Part shown: positions 28,143 through 42,777 of the stretch, piece by piece
Layout of the letters: the number at the start of each line of letters is the position of its first letter
Numbering within the stretch: the stretch's first letter is position 1
Source: Betaproteobacteria bacterium
GTDB lineage: Bacteria; Pseudomonadota; Gammaproteobacteria; Burkholderiales; Burkholderiaceae_A
DNA: 64,000 bases
Reading direction: 5' to 3'
Assembly: GCA_018970545.1 (NCBI GenBank)
Contig: JAGWWC010000002.1
Location: forward strand, 1 to 64,000
The notes under the pieces: model-generated
Databases searched by the model: none
What the model was told of the DNA's origin: nothing
What the model saw: only the letters and a program-made list of their open reading frames with translations
Made by a program: the position numbers and the translations under genes

Positions 28143-28197
28143 TAATTATATGTCCCTAATTTTTATCGAACATCAATAAACACCTTTCAAAATTGTC

Positions 28198-28206
28198 GTC
28201 TGACCC
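28198..28206 (-). repeat. Right 9-bp inverted repeat
   Basis: GTCTGACCC on the plus strand, exact reverse complement of the repeat at 27394-27402. It lies in an AT-rich stretch between the transposase gene and the gltB promoter. Confidence 0.6.
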
Positions 28207-28250
28207 TAAATAAAATTCAACTTTTACAAGGCTTTAAGAGCGATTTTTTC

Positions 28251-28280
28251 TTGATGTGATGGCGGGCTCGCGGCTATAGT
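28251..28280 (+). promoter_or_regulatory. Probable gltBD promoter
   Basis: TTGATG (28251-28256) and TATAGT (28275-28280) are 18 bases apart, with an A/T-rich block upstream (28207-28250) that could act as an UP element. Both hexamers match sigma70 at 4-5 of 6 positions. The start would fall near 28287, leaving a leader of only about 12-24 bases before gltB. Confidence 0.7.
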
Positions 28281-28310
28281 TGTCGGCCCGAAAACTTATT
28301 GCCACGCATC

Positions 28311-32930
<4,620 letters not shown>

Positions 32931-34397
32931 ATGGGCAAGATCACAGGCTTCATGGAGTTTGAGCGGTTAGAGGAAGGCTATTTACCGGTCGAGCAGCGAC
33001 TCAAGAATTACAAAGAGTTTGTGATCGGCTTAGACGATACGCAGGCAAAGGTCCAGGCGGCGCGGTGTATGGATTGCGGCACCCCCTTTTGCAACAACGG
33101 CTGCCCGGTGAACAACATCATTCCGGATTTCAATGATCTGGTGTTCCGGCAGGATTGGAAGAATGCCTTGGAGACGCTGCATTCGACCAATAACTTTCCT
33201 GAGTTCACGGGCCGTATTTGTCCTGCGCCCTGCGAGGCTGCCTGTACCCTCAACGTCAACGATGACCCCGTTGGCATTAAGTCGATAGAGCACGCCATCA
33301 TTGATCGTGGGTGGGCAGAGGGCTGGGTCGTGCCACAGCCGGCCGCTACAAAAACCGGCAAGACCGTTGCGGTCGTCGGCTCCGGTCCGGCGGGCCTTGC
33401 GGCGGCCCAGCAGCTTGCGCGGGCTGGACATACGGTGACCGTCTTTGAAAAAAATGACCGCATCGGCGGACTGCTGCGCTATGGCATTCCTGATTTCAAG
33501 ATGGAAAAGATTCACATTGATCGCCGCGTCGAGCAAATGCAGGCCGAGGGTGTTGTGTTCAAAACCGGAGTGCTGGTGGCAGTCCTTCCCGCTGAGGCCA
33601 AGGTCACCAACTGGGCGAAGACTTCGATCAGCCCCCAAGCGCTGATGGCCGAATTTGACGCGGTGCTGCTGACCGGTGGCGCCGAGCAGCCACGGGATCT
33701 GCCCGTGCCGGGCCGTGAGCTGCGTGGCATTCATTTCGCGATGGAGTTTCTACCGCAGCAAAATAAAGTGAATGCGGGCGATCCGCTTGAGGGCCAGATT
33801 CGTGCTGACGGAAAGCATGTCATCGTCATTGGCGGTGGCGATACCGGCTCGGATTGTGTGGGTACATCGAATCGCCATGGTGCGGCAAGCGTGACCCAGT
33901 TTGAACTGATGCCACAGCCGCCCGAGCATGAAAACAAGGCCCTGACTTGGCCGTATTGGCCGATTAAGCTGCGAACATCTTCGAGCCATGAAGAAGGTTG
34001 TGATCGGGAGTTCGCAATTGCGACCAAAGAGTTCATGGGCGAAAACGGACAGGTCACCGCCTTAAAGAGCGTGCGGGTCGAATGGAAAGACGGCAAGATG
34101 GTAGAGGTCGCCGACTCAGAGCAGATCCTGAAGGCCGATCTGGTGTTGTTGGCCATGGGCTTCGTTTCGCCAATCGGGTCTATTGTCGAGGCATTTGGTG
34201 TTGACAAGGATGCACGTGGTAATGCGCGGGCCAGCACCGAGGGCGATCGTTGCTATGCCACAAACGTTAAAAAAGTGTTTGCCGCCGGAGATATGCGTCG
34301 CGGTCAGTCACTGGTGGTCTGGGCGATCCGAGAGGGCCGCCAGGCGGCCCGGGCGGTGGACGAATTTTTGATGGGCGCATCGGCACTGCCCCGCTAA
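32931..34397 (+). CDS. gltD: Glutamate synthase small subunit
   Basis: GltD feeds NADPH electrons to GltB through FAD and 4Fe-4S clusters. The 488-residue product has the N-terminal cluster cysteines in [18 protein letters not shown] and [11 protein letters not shown], the FAD-binding [18 protein letters not shown] at about residue 147, and the NADPH-binding [17 protein letters not shown] near 305. It starts directly after the gltB stop. The C-terminal [20 protein letters not shown] is the usual end. Confidence 0.98.
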   Translation: MGKITGFMEFERLEEGYLPVEQRLKNYKEFVIGLDDTQAKVQAARCMDCGTPFCNNGCPVNNIIPDFNDLVFRQDWKNALETLHSTNNFPEFTGRICPAPCEAACTLNVNDDPVGIKSIEHAIIDRGWAEGWVVPQPAATKTGKTVAVVGSGPAGLAAAQQLARAGHTVTVFEKNDRIGGLLRYGIPDFKMEKIHIDRRVEQMQAEGVVFKTGVLVAVLPAEAKVTNWAKTSISPQALMAEFDAVLLTGGAEQPRDLPVPGRELRGIHFAMEFLPQQNKVNAGDPLEGQIRADGKHVIVIGGGDTGSDCVGTSNRHGAASVTQFELMPQPPEHENKALTWPYWPIKLRTSSSHEEGCDREFAIATKEFMGENGQVTALKSVRVEWKDGKMVEVADSEQILKADLVLLAMGFVSPIGSIVEAFGVDKDARGNARASTEGDRCYATNVKKVFAAGDMRRGQSLVVWAIREGRQAARAVDEFLMGASALPR

Positions 34398-34428
34398 ATG
34401 CACGCTCAGCGGAACCGGTAAGCTTGCC

Positions 34429-35580
34429 GTGCGAAATGAAGCGATGAGATCACGCCTGCCGAACGTGGGCACCACCATCTTCACGGTGATGTCCGCCCTT
34501 GCCAATCGAAGCAGTGCCGTCAATCTCGGCCAGGGCTTTCCCGATTTCGAGCCCGATTCGGAGCTCTTGGATGCGGTGAATGCGGCCATGCGATCTGGCC
34601 ATAATCAATACGCGCCGCTCAATGGGGTTGCTGCCTTACGTGAGGCGGTCGCCGAAAAAATTAGCGTGCTGTATGGCCACCGTTATGACCCCGAGACCGA
34701 GGTCATGATTACCGCGGGGGCAACCCAGGCCCTGATGACCGCCGTCTTGGCGCTGGTACATCCGGGCGATGAGGTCATTGTTCTTGAGCCGGTATACGAC
34801 AGCTACATCCCCAGCATTGAATTGGCCGGAGCGCAGGCGATTCGCGTGCCGATGACATCGGCCTACCGCGTCGATTGGGATCGCGTTGCATCGGCCGTTT
34901 CGCCCAAGACCCGGGCCATTATGGTGAACTCTCCGCACAACCCATCGGGAATGATTCTTCGCGAGGCAGAACTGCGAATTCTTGAGTCCATCGTATTGCG
35001 ACATAACCTGCTGGTGATTTCGGATGAAGTCTATGAACACATGATTTTTGATGGCGAGCCACATCGCAGTGTCAGTGCATTCCCGGCCCTGGCCGAGCGG
35101 GCCATTGTGGTGTCGTCGTTTGGTAAGACCTTTCATGTCACCGGCTGGAAGGTGGGTTCGGTCGTCGCCCCCCGGGAGATCATGGCCGAGTTTCGCAAGG
35201 TTCATCAGTTCAATGTCTTTGTGACCAATAGCGTTATGCAGGTTGGCCTGTCGGCCTATATGCAGAATGCTGAGCGCTACCTAACGCTGCCGCAGTTTTA
35301 TCAGCGAAAGCGGGATTTTTTCCGCCAGGGCCTCGCAAAGACGCCATTTCGGCTCTATCCCTGCGAGGGAACTTTTTTTCAGCTGGTGGATTACTCAGCC
35401 ATCTCGACGCAGTCAGAGCTTGATTTTTGTAAGTGGCTGACCACCGAGGTTGGGGTAGCGGCGATCCCTATGTCGGCGTTTCATCAGGATCCCGTCGAAA
35501 ATAAAACCATTCGGTTTTGCTTTGCCAAAAAAGAGGAGACCCTGACGCGGGCGCTGGAGCGGCTCGCGACGCTGGCATGA
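34429..35580 (+). CDS. Methionine aminotransferase-like PLP enzyme
   Basis: This is a class I/II aminotransferase of the YbdL/kynurenine-aminotransferase III group, which act on methionine, glutamine or aromatic amino acids with 2-oxo acids. The GTG start gives 383 residues; ATG at 34444 is also possible. Visible motifs: AVNLGQGFPDFEP, NQYAPLNGVAALREAVAEK, VNSPHNPSGMIL, ISDEVYEHMIFDG, and the PLP lysine in SSFGKTFHVTGWKVG. The stop overlaps the nuclease gene by 4 bases. The exact substrate is not evident; the neighbouring gltBD may be relevant. Confidence 0.9.
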   Translation: MRNEAMRSRLPNVGTTIFTVMSALANRSSAVNLGQGFPDFEPDSELLDAVNAAMRSGHNQYAPLNGVAALREAVAEKISVLYGHRYDPETEVMITAGATQALMTAVLALVHPGDEVIVLEPVYDSYIPSIELAGAQAIRVPMTSAYRVDWDRVASAVSPKTRAIMVNSPHNPSGMILREAELRILESIVLRHNLLVISDEVYEHMIFDGEPHRSVSAFPALAERAIVVSSFGKTFHVTGWKVGSVVAPREIMAEFRKVHQFNVFVTNSVMQVGLSAYMQNAERYLTLPQFYQRKRDFFRQGLAKTPFRLYPCEGTFFQLVDYSAISTQSELDFCKWLTTEVGVAAIPMSAFHQDPVENKTIRFCFAKKEETLTRALERLATLA

Positions 35581-36971
35581 TCCTTCCGACCATTCCAGAG
35601 ATGGTGTTTGTCGATCTGGAAACGACTGGGGCTACCGCGACCCGGGACCGCATCACCGAGATCGGTATCGTGCACGTCTCGGAGCGGGGCGTAGACCGAT
35701 TCAATCAGCTGATTCACCCACAGGCGCGGATCCCCGATTTCATTGCGCGGCTTACCGGCATTAGCGATGAGATGGTGGCGGATGCACCCGTATTTGAGGC
35801 AGTTGCCGGGGACCTGATGGATCGTCTGACGGGCAAGCTGTTCATCGCGCACAACGCCCGCTTTGATTACGGTTTTTTGAAAAACGAATTCAAGCGATGC
35901 GGCATCGACTTTCGAGCCCGTGTCTTGTGCACGGTGAAACTCTCTCGGGCCCTGTTTCCTGATGCGCCACGCCACAATCTTGATGCCTTGATTGAGCGGC
36001 ATGGACTGATTCCTTCGGGCCGGCATCGCGCCCTCGCCGACGCTGATCTGATTTTTCAATTCTGGGAAAAGCTCTGGCCGTTGTTTTCAGCTGAGGTGTT
36101 ACAGCAGACGATTGCAACATTGACGGCCCGGCCTGCCTTGCCGGCACAGCTTGAGCCTGATCTTCCGGAGAGAATTCCCGAGGGCCCTGGGGTGTATATT
36201 TTTTATGGCGAGAATGGCCTGCCCCTGTATGTTGGCAAGTCCAATCATCTGCGCAAGCGAGTGCTCTCGCATTTCGCATCGGATCACGCGCGCGGCAAGG
36301 AGATGAGCCTATCGATGCAGGTGCGGCGTGTTGATTGGATAGAGACTGCTGGTGAGATTGCGGCCTTGTTGCTGGAGTCATCGCTCGTTAAAAAATTATT
36401 GCCGACCCATAATCAGCGCCTCAGGCGTAATAAAGAACTCTGCTCATGGCGAGTCGCCCCCCAGCTGGAGCCCGTGACGGATGGCCCCAACGCCGTGCAG
36501 GTGGAGCTGGTCTGGGCCAGAGATTTAAATCTTGGGGCCCAGCCAGATTTGTATGGGATTTTTCGCAGTCAGCGCGATGCCGTGGAGACGCTCACCGAGA
36601 TTGCACGCAAAGAAAGTCTGTGCAAGGTCTTGCTGGGGCTCGAGAAGGCCGCGCCAGGCGCAGCGTGCTTCGGCTTTCAGTTAAAGACCTGCCGCGGTGG
36701 CTGTATCGGCCGCGAGCGTTTAGCGTTGCATCACGCGCGGCTGCTCATGGCGCTGTCGAAGATGCGCCTGCCGGCTTGGCCGCATCGGGGTCCGATTGGT
36801 CTGCGTGAGGCTTCGGTTGTGCATGTGGTGGACGCCTGGTGCTATCTTGGCTCGGCCAGTCGAGAAGACGAAATCCACGGGCTGCTGGCAAACGGCAGGC
36901 CTGAGTTCGATCTGGATGTTTATAAAATTTTGCGTAAAGCCATGCGCTGTCTGCCCACGGTTGCGCTATAA
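35577..36971 (+). CDS. DEDD exonuclease fused to GIY-YIG (UvrC/Cho-like) nuclease
   Basis: The 464-residue protein joins two nuclease domains. Residues 1-175 are a DnaQ-type 3'-5' exonuclease: FVDLETTG supplies Asp-Glu, HNARFDYGFL the second Asp, HRALADADLI the His and last Asp. Residues about 198-290 are a GIY-YIG domain (GVYIFYGENGLPLYVGKS, then RKRVLSHF and the Glu in AALLLESSLVKK) like the N-terminal half of UvrC and like Cho. The rest is a UvrC/Cho-like linker with a cysteine group (AACFGFQLKTCRGGCIG). It probably acts in DNA repair. It is coupled by ATGA to the aminotransferase gene. Confidence 0.88.
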   Translation: MILPTIPEMVFVDLETTGATATRDRITEIGIVHVSERGVDRFNQLIHPQARIPDFIARLTGISDEMVADAPVFEAVAGDLMDRLTGKLFIAHNARFDYGFLKNEFKRCGIDFRARVLCTVKLSRALFPDAPRHNLDALIERHGLIPSGRHRALADADLIFQFWEKLWPLFSAEVLQQTIATLTARPALPAQLEPDLPERIPEGPGVYIFYGENGLPLYVGKSNHLRKRVLSHFASDHARGKEMSLSMQVRRVDWIETAGEIAALLLESSLVKKLLPTHNQRLRRNKELCSWRVAPQLEPVTDGPNAVQVELVWARDLNLGAQPDLYGIFRSQRDAVETLTEIARKESLCKVLLGLEKAAPGAACFGFQLKTCRGGCIGRERLALHHARLLMALSKMRLPAWPHRGPIGLREASVVHVVDAWCYLGSASREDEIHGLLANGRPEFDLDVYKILRKAMRCLPTVAL

Positions 36972-36995
36972 AACACTTTTCTTACCATTCTGGGC

Positions 36996-37259
36996 ATGGA
37001 TACCAAAACCTTTACCATCGGACGAATTCAGCGTGCCGACTACGAGCCTCGCGATCGGCAGCTCGTATTGCATTTTCAAGATGGCAGCCTGCGTCGCTAT
37101 CAGTCGGTCCCCAGTGAGGTCTTTCGGCGGCTGTGCAATGCCCCCAATCCCACAACGTATTGGGAAGATCGCATCGCCGAGGAATATCCCCAGGCCCGGG
37201 GCAAGTCGCATGCGGATGCCGAGACAGCGCAAAAAAAGCTTGACGATCTCTTTGGCTAA
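36996..37259 (+). CDS. KTSC-domain protein
   Basis: The 87-residue product matches the KTSC domain: IQRADYEPRDRQLVLHFQDG, then YQSVPSEVFRRLCNAPNP and a final YPQARG. The domain is widespread, often joined to lysyl-tRNA synthetase or nucleases, and its biochemical role is unsettled. ATG and length fit the family. It follows the nuclease fusion by 24 bases, so a nucleic-acid link is possible but unproven. Its stop overlaps the likely TTG start of the next gene. Confidence 0.8.
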   Translation: MDTKTFTIGRIQRADYEPRDRQLVLHFQDGSLRRYQSVPSEVFRRLCNAPNPTTYWEDRIAEEYPQARGKSHADAETAQKKLDDLFG

Positions 37260-37950
37260 TCCGGAGTCCGAACCCATCACACCAGCACCAGCACGAGCAA
37301 GCGATTCAGACCGTCGGCGCCACGGGCGCCGGCAGGCGATGGCGGCGCTTGCTGCAACCCCCTTTGCCGTACTGACGTGTCCAGCCTTCAGTCAGGATCG
37401 GGCAGCCGCCGGCCAGGATCGGCAGGCGATTGCAGCCCTGCAATCCGGTGGCCTTGCCTTGATTCGCCATGCCATCACGGTTTCCGGTGTCGGAGATCCG
37501 CCGAACTTTCGGCTTGGTGATTGCAGCACCCAACGCAACCTCTCACCGCAGGGACGTGAACAATCCCGAGCGATTGGCCGCTGGTTTTTGGAGCGCGGCC
37601 TTCGGCCGGATCTCGTACGATCCAGTCAGTGGTGCCGATGCCTGGAGACGGCAAGTGAGGCGTTTCGCTCGATGGGCCGAGGGCCCGAGATCCCCATTCA
37701 GCCCTGGGCCCCGCTGAACTCCTTTTTCCAGGGGCAGGGCGATCGTGAGCGTCAGCTGCAGCAGGCCTTTCAGGCAGCCCGCACTCTCGCGCAGCGGCCC
37801 GCAGCATCAGGCTTTGAGGTCTGGGTTACGCATCAGGTTACGGTGACTGGCCTGACCGGCCAGTATGTGGCGATGGGAGAAATGCTGGTGGTTTCCTACG
37901 ATGGCCCGAACAAACCTCTGAAACTACTGGCCGCCCCGATTGCCTTTTAG
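37252..37950 (+). CDS. Exported histidine phosphatase family protein
   Basis: The TTG at 37252 gives 232 residues with a twin-arginine-like leader ([20 protein letters not shown]) ending near AFSQ; ATG at 37339 would remove the arginines. A longer frame running back into the nuclease gene is rejected. The catalytic core reads [18 protein letters not shown], with the phosphoacceptor His after Arg, then [29 protein letters not shown], and the second His in [12 protein letters not shown]. The substrate is unknown. The 3' end overlaps uvrA (convergent) by 27 bases. Confidence 0.85.
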   Translation: MANPESEPITPAPARASDSDRRRHGRRQAMAALAATPFAVLTCPAFSQDRAAAGQDRQAIAALQSGGLALIRHAITVSGVGDPPNFRLGDCSTQRNLSPQGREQSRAIGRWFLERGLRPDLVRSSQWCRCLETASEAFRSMGRGPEIPIQPWAPLNSFFQGQGDRERQLQQAFQAARTLAQRPAASGFEVWVTHQVTVTGLTGQYVAMGEMLVVSYDGPNKPLKLLAAPIAF

Positions 37951-40827
37951 AACATTGGCCAGATAGCGTCCAGTATGACTTTCGGCACACTGGGCCACCG
38001 TCTCTGGCGTGCCGGCTGCCACCAGTTGTCCGCCACCATCGCCGCCTTCGGGGCCGAGATCGATGATCCAGTCTGCGGTTTTAATGACATCAAGATTGTG
38101 CTCAATGATGATCAGGGTATTGCCACCATCTCGCAGTGTTTGTAAGACTTTTAACAGCAGGGCGATGTCATGAAAGTGCAGTCCAGTCGTCGGCTCATCA
38201 AGGATGTAGAGAGTTTTCCCGGTGTCGCGCTTGGAGAGTTCTTGCGAGAGCTTGACTCGTTGGGCCTCGCCTCCGGATAACGTCGTGGCACTCTGCCCCA
38301 GCTTGATATAGCCTAGCCCAACATCAATCAGTGTCTGCAGTCGTCGCGAGACATTCGGCACTGCACGGAAAAATTCCATTGCTTCATCGATTGTTAGACC
38401 GAGCACCTCAGCAATATTTTTTCCGCGATATCGCACATCGAGGGTCTCACGGTTATAGCGCAGGCCATGGCAGACATCGCAAGGCACGTACACATCCGGC
38501 AGAAAGTGCATTTCAACGCGGACAAGGCCATCGCCCTGGCAGGCCTCACAGCGGCCACCCTTCACATTAAAAGAGAAGCGGCCCGTGTCATAGCCACGCT
38601 CACGGGCGGTGGGCGTCTGCGCGAAGAGCTCGCGGATCGGCGTAAAGAGGCCCGTGTAGGTGGCGGGATTGCTTCTCGGTGTTCGTCCGATAGGGCTCTG
38701 GTCCACACTGATGACTTTATCGAAGAACTCCAGGCCCTCAATGGCCTCCATGCCTGCGGGCTCAAGATGGGCACCATTGATTTTTTTGGCCGCTGCAGCC
38801 ACAAGCGTATCGTTGATCAGGGTCGATTTACCGGAGCCTGATACCCCCGTAATGCAGACCATGAGCCCGCAGGGAATTTCTGCTGTGACCTGTTTGAGGT
38901 TATTGCCGCAAGCACCTACCACGCGCAGCCAGCGCTCACCTGGGCGTTGACGCTGTTTTGGAATCGGTATGCTGCGCTGCCCGTTGAGGTACTGTCCAGT
39001 GAGCGAGTGCGGTGCGCTCAAAATCTCTTGCAGGCCGCCAATGGCGACGACTTCGCCACCATGCTGGCCTGCACCTGGCCCCATGTCGATGATGAAGTCG
39101 GCGGTACGAATGGCATCCTCATCATGCTCGACAACGATTACTGTATTGCCCAGATCACGCAATTTACGCAACGTCGACAGCAGGCGGTCGTTGTCACGCT
39201 GATGTAATCCGATTGAAGGCTCATCGAGTACATACATCACACCGGAGAGGCCTGCGCCGATCTGACTGGCCAGCCGAATACGCTGGCCCTCACCGCCCGA
39301 GAGCGTGGTCGCAGAGCGATCCAGTGTGAGATAGTCCAGACCGACATTAATGAGAAATCCGAGGCGTTGAGAAATTTCTGAAAGAATTTTTTCACCAATC
39401 GCTGCCCGCATGCCCGAGAGCTGTAACTGCTCGAGCCGCTGCAGCGCGGATTTCAGCGGCATCGCCGCTAGGCTCGGCAGATCAATGTCATGGCCAGGCG
39501 CCCCAACTCTGACAAAGCGGGCCTCGGGCCGAAGCCGAGATCCCGCACAGGCCGGGCAGGCCTGAATACTGCGGTAGCGGCCGAGCTCTTCCTTGACCGC
39601 CGTTGCATCGGTTTCACGCCACCGGCGTTCCAGGTTGGGCAAGATCCCTTCGAAGGGATGCTGCCGTGTGATGAGTGCGCCTCGATCACCCGGATAGCGT
39701 AGCGGCAGCGCCTCATCGCCCGAGCCGTAAAGAATCACCGACTGAATACGCTCGGGCAGCTGCTCATAAGGCATCTCCAAGTCGAAGTGATAGTGACTTG
39801 ATAGGCTTTGCAGCAGCTGAAAGTAAAACGCATTGCGTCGGTCCCAGCCTTTGATCGCGCCCGATGCAAGGCTTAGGCTGGGGAATTGAACAACTCGCTT
39901 GGGATCAAAAAACTCAACGGTGCCGATGCCGTCACATGAGACGCAGGCGCCGGCTGGACTATTGAACGAAAAAAGTCCGGGCTCCAGATCTTTTAGGCTA
40001 AATCCACACTCCGGGCAGGACAGCGTGGTCGAAAAGACATGGGTGTTGGCCGGTGCCGACGCCGCACCACCGCCGTCGACTTCGCAGCTGACCAGGGCCC
40101 GCCCATCGCCGAGTCGCAGTGCGGTTTCCAAAGACTCGGCCAGCCGCTGTGTGATTTCCGGCTTCACTCGCAGCCGATCAATCACCACATCGATTGAGTG
40201 TTTTTGGTTTTTGTTTAATCCGGTGAGCTGGTCGAGATCACGTAAAAGTGGCGGCTGATGCTCAGTCTGCACTTGGACTCGCACAAAGCCCTGGGCCCGG
40301 AGGCTGTTAATAAGCTCCGCATGTTCCCCTTTGCGCTGTGAAAGCACTGGCGCCAGAATGATGAGTCGAGACTGCTCTGGCCAGCTCAGGAGTTGATCCA
40401 CCATCTGAGAGACCGTCTGAGATTCCAGTCGGTGATGGGGATGCTGAGGGCAGTGGGGAACGCCAGCGCGCGCAAATAACAGACGGAGGTAGTCGTGAAT
40501 TTCCGTCACCGTGCCAACGGTGGAACGGGGATTGTGGCTGGCCGCCTTCTGCTCAATGGCGATGGCTGGCGACAAGCCCTCAATGAGATCGACATCGGGC
40601 TTTTCCATCAGCTGTAAAAACTGTCGGGCGTAGGCCGATAACGATTCGACATAACGTCGCTGGCCCTCGGCATATAGCGTGTCAAATGCCAGGGAAGATT
40701 TTCCCGACCCGGAGAGTCCGGTAATGACAATCAGCTGATGCCGCGGTAAATCCGCATCAATATTTTTTAGGTTATGGGTCCGGGCGCCGCGTACTCGAAG
40801 TAGCGATTGCGGAAAAAGCGGTTGCAT
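37924..40827 (-). CDS. uvrA: Excinuclease ABC subunit A
   Basis: UvrA finds bulky DNA damage and loads UvrB. The 967-residue product has two ABC ATPase modules with Walker [13 protein letters not shown] (about 35-46) and [13 protein letters not shown] (about 660), signatures [13 protein letters not shown] and [13 protein letters not shown], and zinc-binding cysteines in [10 protein letters not shown]...CVSCDG and CEACQGDGL...CDVCHG. It is slightly longer than E. coli UvrA (940). TATAGT on the minus strand (40921-40926) is a possible -10 with a leader of about 85 bases. No LexA box (CTGT-N8-ACAG) is seen upstream. Confidence 0.98.
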   Translation of the reverse strand: MQPLFPQSLLRVRGARTHNLKNIDADLPRHQLIVITGLSGSGKSSLAFDTLYAEGQRRYVESLSAYARQFLQLMEKPDVDLIEGLSPAIAIEQKAASHNPRSTVGTVTEIHDYLRLLFARAGVPHCPQHPHHRLESQTVSQMVDQLLSWPEQSRLIILAPVLSQRKGEHAELINSLRAQGFVRVQVQTEHQPPLLRDLDQLTGLNKNQKHSIDVVIDRLRVKPEITQRLAESLETALRLGDGRALVSCEVDGGGAASAPANTHVFSTTLSCPECGFSLKDLEPGLFSFNSPAGACVSCDGIGTVEFFDPKRVVQFPSLSLASGAIKGWDRRNAFYFQLLQSLSSHYHFDLEMPYEQLPERIQSVILYGSGDEALPLRYPGDRGALITRQHPFEGILPNLERRWRETDATAVKEELGRYRSIQACPACAGSRLRPEARFVRVGAPGHDIDLPSLAAMPLKSALQRLEQLQLSGMRAAIGEKILSEISQRLGFLINVGLDYLTLDRSATTLSGGEGQRIRLASQIGAGLSGVMYVLDEPSIGLHQRDNDRLLSTLRKLRDLGNTVIVVEHDEDAIRTADFIIDMGPGAGQHGGEVVAIGGLQEILSAPHSLTGQYLNGQRSIPIPKQRQRPGERWLRVVGACGNNLKQVTAEIPCGLMVCITGVSGSGKSTLINDTLVAAAAKKINGAHLEPAGMEAIEGLEFFDKVISVDQSPIGRTPRSNPATYTGLFTPIRELFAQTPTARERGYDTGRFSFNVKGGRCEACQGDGLVRVEMHFLPDVYVPCDVCHGLRYNRETLDVRYRGKNIAEVLGLTIDEAMEFFRAVPNVSRRLQTLIDVGLGYIKLGQSATTLSGGEAQRVKLSQELSKRDTGKTLYILDEPTTGLHFHDIALLLKVLQTLRDGGNTLIIIEHNLDVIKTADWIIDLGPEGGDGGGQLVAAGTPETVAQCAESHTGRYLANVLKGNRGGQ

Positions 40828-40935
40828 AAGCCGGGCCGTGAAGGGTTCGCGTGTGGGTTGGGGTCAGTGTGGTTGGGCCAGAGCGACGTCGTGCAGCTAA
40901 GTCGAAAGGCCAATCGACTACTATACCCCGTGGTT

Positions 40936-42141
40936 ATGACTCAAGCAGCCTCACCGATTCGTTTCACCGGCCAAGAGTGGCGGGCCTGCCTGGCCCTCTC
41001 CATGTTGTATGGCCTGCGAATGCTGGGCCTATTTTTAATCTTCCCCGTGCTGGCCGCTGAATCTCAGGCGCTTCAGGGCGGGGATGATCCGATGTGGGTG
41101 GGCATTGCCGCAGGTGTCTACGGGCTGACCCAGGCACTCCTGCAGATCCCATTTGGCGCAGCCTCGGATCGCTATGGCCGACGCCGCGTGATTCTGATCG
41201 GCCTGGCGATCTTCGCTTTCGGAAGTGTCGTCGCAGCGCTCGCCACAAGTATTGTTGGCCTGGCCATTGGCCGGGCCCTGCAGGGTGCCGGCGCAATTTC
41301 GGCTGCGGTGACTGCGTTTTTGGCGGACTCAACACGTGAGGAGGTTCGCACGCGAGCGATGGCGCTGATCGGCGCGACCATTGGACTCGCGTTTGCGTTG
41401 TCGCTGGTGGTGGCGCCGGTGCTATCGGCGATGTTTGGAATGCCTGGACTCTTCTGGCTAACAGCAGCACTGGTTGTTATGGCAATGATTCCCGTCATGC
41501 GAATGGCAGAGCCCGCCCGACGGCAGACCCCCAAGATTTCGTTGATTGAAATCCGTCGCATCGTATTGCGTGATGGTCAGCTGATGCGGCTGAATCTTGG
41601 CATCTTCATGATTCACATGACCCAGACGGCGATCTTCGTTGTGATTCCCTTAGCCCTGATTCAGATGGGCCTGGGTCTACATGATCATTGGATGCTGTAC
41701 CTGCCTGTGGTGATGCTCTCTTTTGGCCTGATGCTGATGCCGATTTTCTGGTCCGAACGAACGGGCCGCAGTCGGCCCGCATTTCTTTTCGCGATCGCGT
41801 TGATGGGCGCATCGATTGCGGGCTTTGGTCTTGCGACTGCCTCTCTGTGGGCCTGGGCGTTGTTGCTACTTGGGTTTTTCACCGCATTCAATGCCTTGGA
41901 AGCATTTTTACCCTCTTGGGTCTCCCGGGTCGCACCGCCCTCCCATCGCGGGCTTGCCCTTGGGGTCTACAACACCACGCAATCTCTCGGGCTTTTCTCG
42001 GGCGGCCTGTTGGGTGGGGCCATGGCCAAGGCCTTTGGTGCGACAGCAGTCTACTGGGCCTGTGCGGCCGCGATTCTGGTTTGGGGCATCATCTCTCTTG
42101 GACTGAGAGAGTTGGGCCCCCGTCGGCCCCGGGCAGCCTAG
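40936..42141 (+). CDS. MFS transporter, YajR-like
   Basis: This is a 12-segment major facilitator. The ATG at 40936 (MTQAASPIRFTGQEWRACLALS) gives 401 residues; the frame is open to 40807 but that part lies in the uvrA leader. The start LSMLYGLRMLGLFLIFPVLA and the loop ASDRYGRRRVILIGL after segment 2 are typical of the YajR/drug-efflux group next to uvrA and ssb in betaproteobacteria. The ferredoxin-like C-terminal domain of E. coli YajR is absent. The substrate cannot be told. Confidence 0.88.
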   Translation: MTQAASPIRFTGQEWRACLALSMLYGLRMLGLFLIFPVLAAESQALQGGDDPMWVGIAAGVYGLTQALLQIPFGAASDRYGRRRVILIGLAIFAFGSVVAALATSIVGLAIGRALQGAGAISAAVTAFLADSTREEVRTRAMALIGATIGLAFALSLVVAPVLSAMFGMPGLFWLTAALVVMAMIPVMRMAEPARRQTPKISLIEIRRIVLRDGQLMRLNLGIFMIHMTQTAIFVVIPLALIQMGLGLHDHWMLYLPVVMLSFGLMLMPIFWSERTGRSRPAFLFAIALMGASIAGFGLATASLWAWALLLLGFFTAFNALEAFLPSWVSRVAPPSHRGLALGVYNTTQSLGLFSGGLLGGAMAKAFGATAVYWACAAAILVWGIISLGLRELGPRRPRAA

Positions 42142-42224
42142 CCATATGGCATATCGTCAGGATTGGGCTGCTCGTCCATGCTGTGGCTGTCCCACTTCCG
42201 GGCGTTTTATCAGGAGATAAAGTT

Positions 42225-42659
42225 ATGTTGATGGTTGGAGTAGCAAGAGTTGGAAATGATCCGGTCGCACGTTACACCCCCGATGGCAAGCCGGTCATGG
42301 ATATTTCATTGGCTTTTGATTACGGTCGCAAAGGCAGCGATGGACGCCGGCCGACCCAGTGGGTCAACGCCACCATGTGGGGCGAGCGTGTTGAGCGCTT
42401 GCAGCCCTATTTGTCAAAGGGTTCTCAGGTCTTTGTGACGCTGTCTGAGCCGCACATCGAGACTTACGAGAAGAAGGATGGCAGCGGCCAGGGCTTTTCG
42501 CTGCGTGCGCGTGTCACTGAGCTGGAATTCGTGGGCGGTCGGCGCGAGGAATCTGCAGGCGAGTCCTCGGATGCGCCCGCTGCGGCCCCTGCCCGGCCGA
42601 CGAAGTCGGCAGCCAAGGCGCCAGGTTTTGATGACCTGGACGACGACATTCCGTTTTAA
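42225..42659 (+). CDS. ssb: Single-stranded DNA-binding protein
   Basis: SSB coats single-stranded DNA and recruits repair and replication proteins through its tail. AGGAGATAAAG supports the ATG at 42225. The 144-residue product has an OB fold (VGVARVGNDPVARYTPDGK to LRARVTELEFVGGRREE), a short Ala/Pro/Ser linker and the acidic tip DLDDDIPF. It is shorter than E. coli SSB (178) because of the linker. It follows the MFS gene by 83 bases, as in related genomes near uvrA. Confidence 0.96.
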   Translation: MLMVGVARVGNDPVARYTPDGKPVMDISLAFDYGRKGSDGRRPTQWVNATMWGERVERLQPYLSKGSQVFVTLSEPHIETYEKKDGSGQGFSLRARVTELEFVGGRREESAGESSDAPAAAPARPTKSAAKAPGFDDLDDDIPF

Positions 42660-42726
42660 GCAAAAACCTCCCCCGATTTGGGGGCGGGGTGGCCCGCTGT
42701 GGTGCCCGAAGGCCGATGGTGTCGGG

Positions 42727-42777
42727 TAAAATCAGGCTTCTATTCCGATCGCGCCGCCTTTGCGGCGCGCGTTTTTT
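42727..42777 (+). terminator. Promoter-like element and intrinsic terminator in the zinc-ribbon gene leader
   Basis: TAAAAT (42727-42732) resembles a -10 box, but its -35 is poor. Downstream GCGCCGC (42751-42757) pairs with GCGGCGC (42762-42768) and is followed after GCG by six T (42772-42777), 17 bases before the next start codon. It may end ssb transcription, or, if the promoter is real, act as an attenuator for the zinc-ribbon/DUF502/aspS genes. Confidence 0.6.

Larger units (their letters stand above)
27394..28206 (+). mobile_element. Putative RAYT-type transposase unit bounded by inverted repeats
   Basis: GGGTCAGAC (27394-27402) recurs in inverted form as GTCTGACCC (28198-28206), framing 813 bases with one Y1-transposase-like gene. 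A second motif downstream of the gene, TGTCCCTAATTTTT (28151-28164), has no inverted partner upstream. The left repeat lies in the last codons of aroB and the right one just upstream of the gltB promoter. Short GGGTCAGA-type repeats are, from memory, common near orphan Y1-type genes. The gene looks old and possibly immobile, since a catalytic histidine is lost. Confidence 0.45.

Noticed and set aside
28151-28164. TGTCCCTAATTTTT as a second terminal repeat of the transposase unit
   Set aside because: No inverted or direct partner was found upstream of the gene, so it cannot be shown to be part of the element.
36796-37251. N-terminal extension of the histidine phosphatase frame back into the nuclease gene
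   Set aside because: It overlaps the end of the nuclease fusion and the whole KTSC gene in another frame, and its residues do not resemble the phosphatase family; TTG at 37252 gives a proper signal sequence.
40828-40935. LexA-controlled SOS promoter for uvrA
   Set aside because: No CTGT-N8-ACAG palindrome is visible in the gap between uvrA and the MFS gene.
42669-42683. CCCCC/GGGGG hairpin just after ssb as a terminator
   Set aside because: No T run follows on the plus strand; the hairpin at 42751-42777 is a much better candidate.
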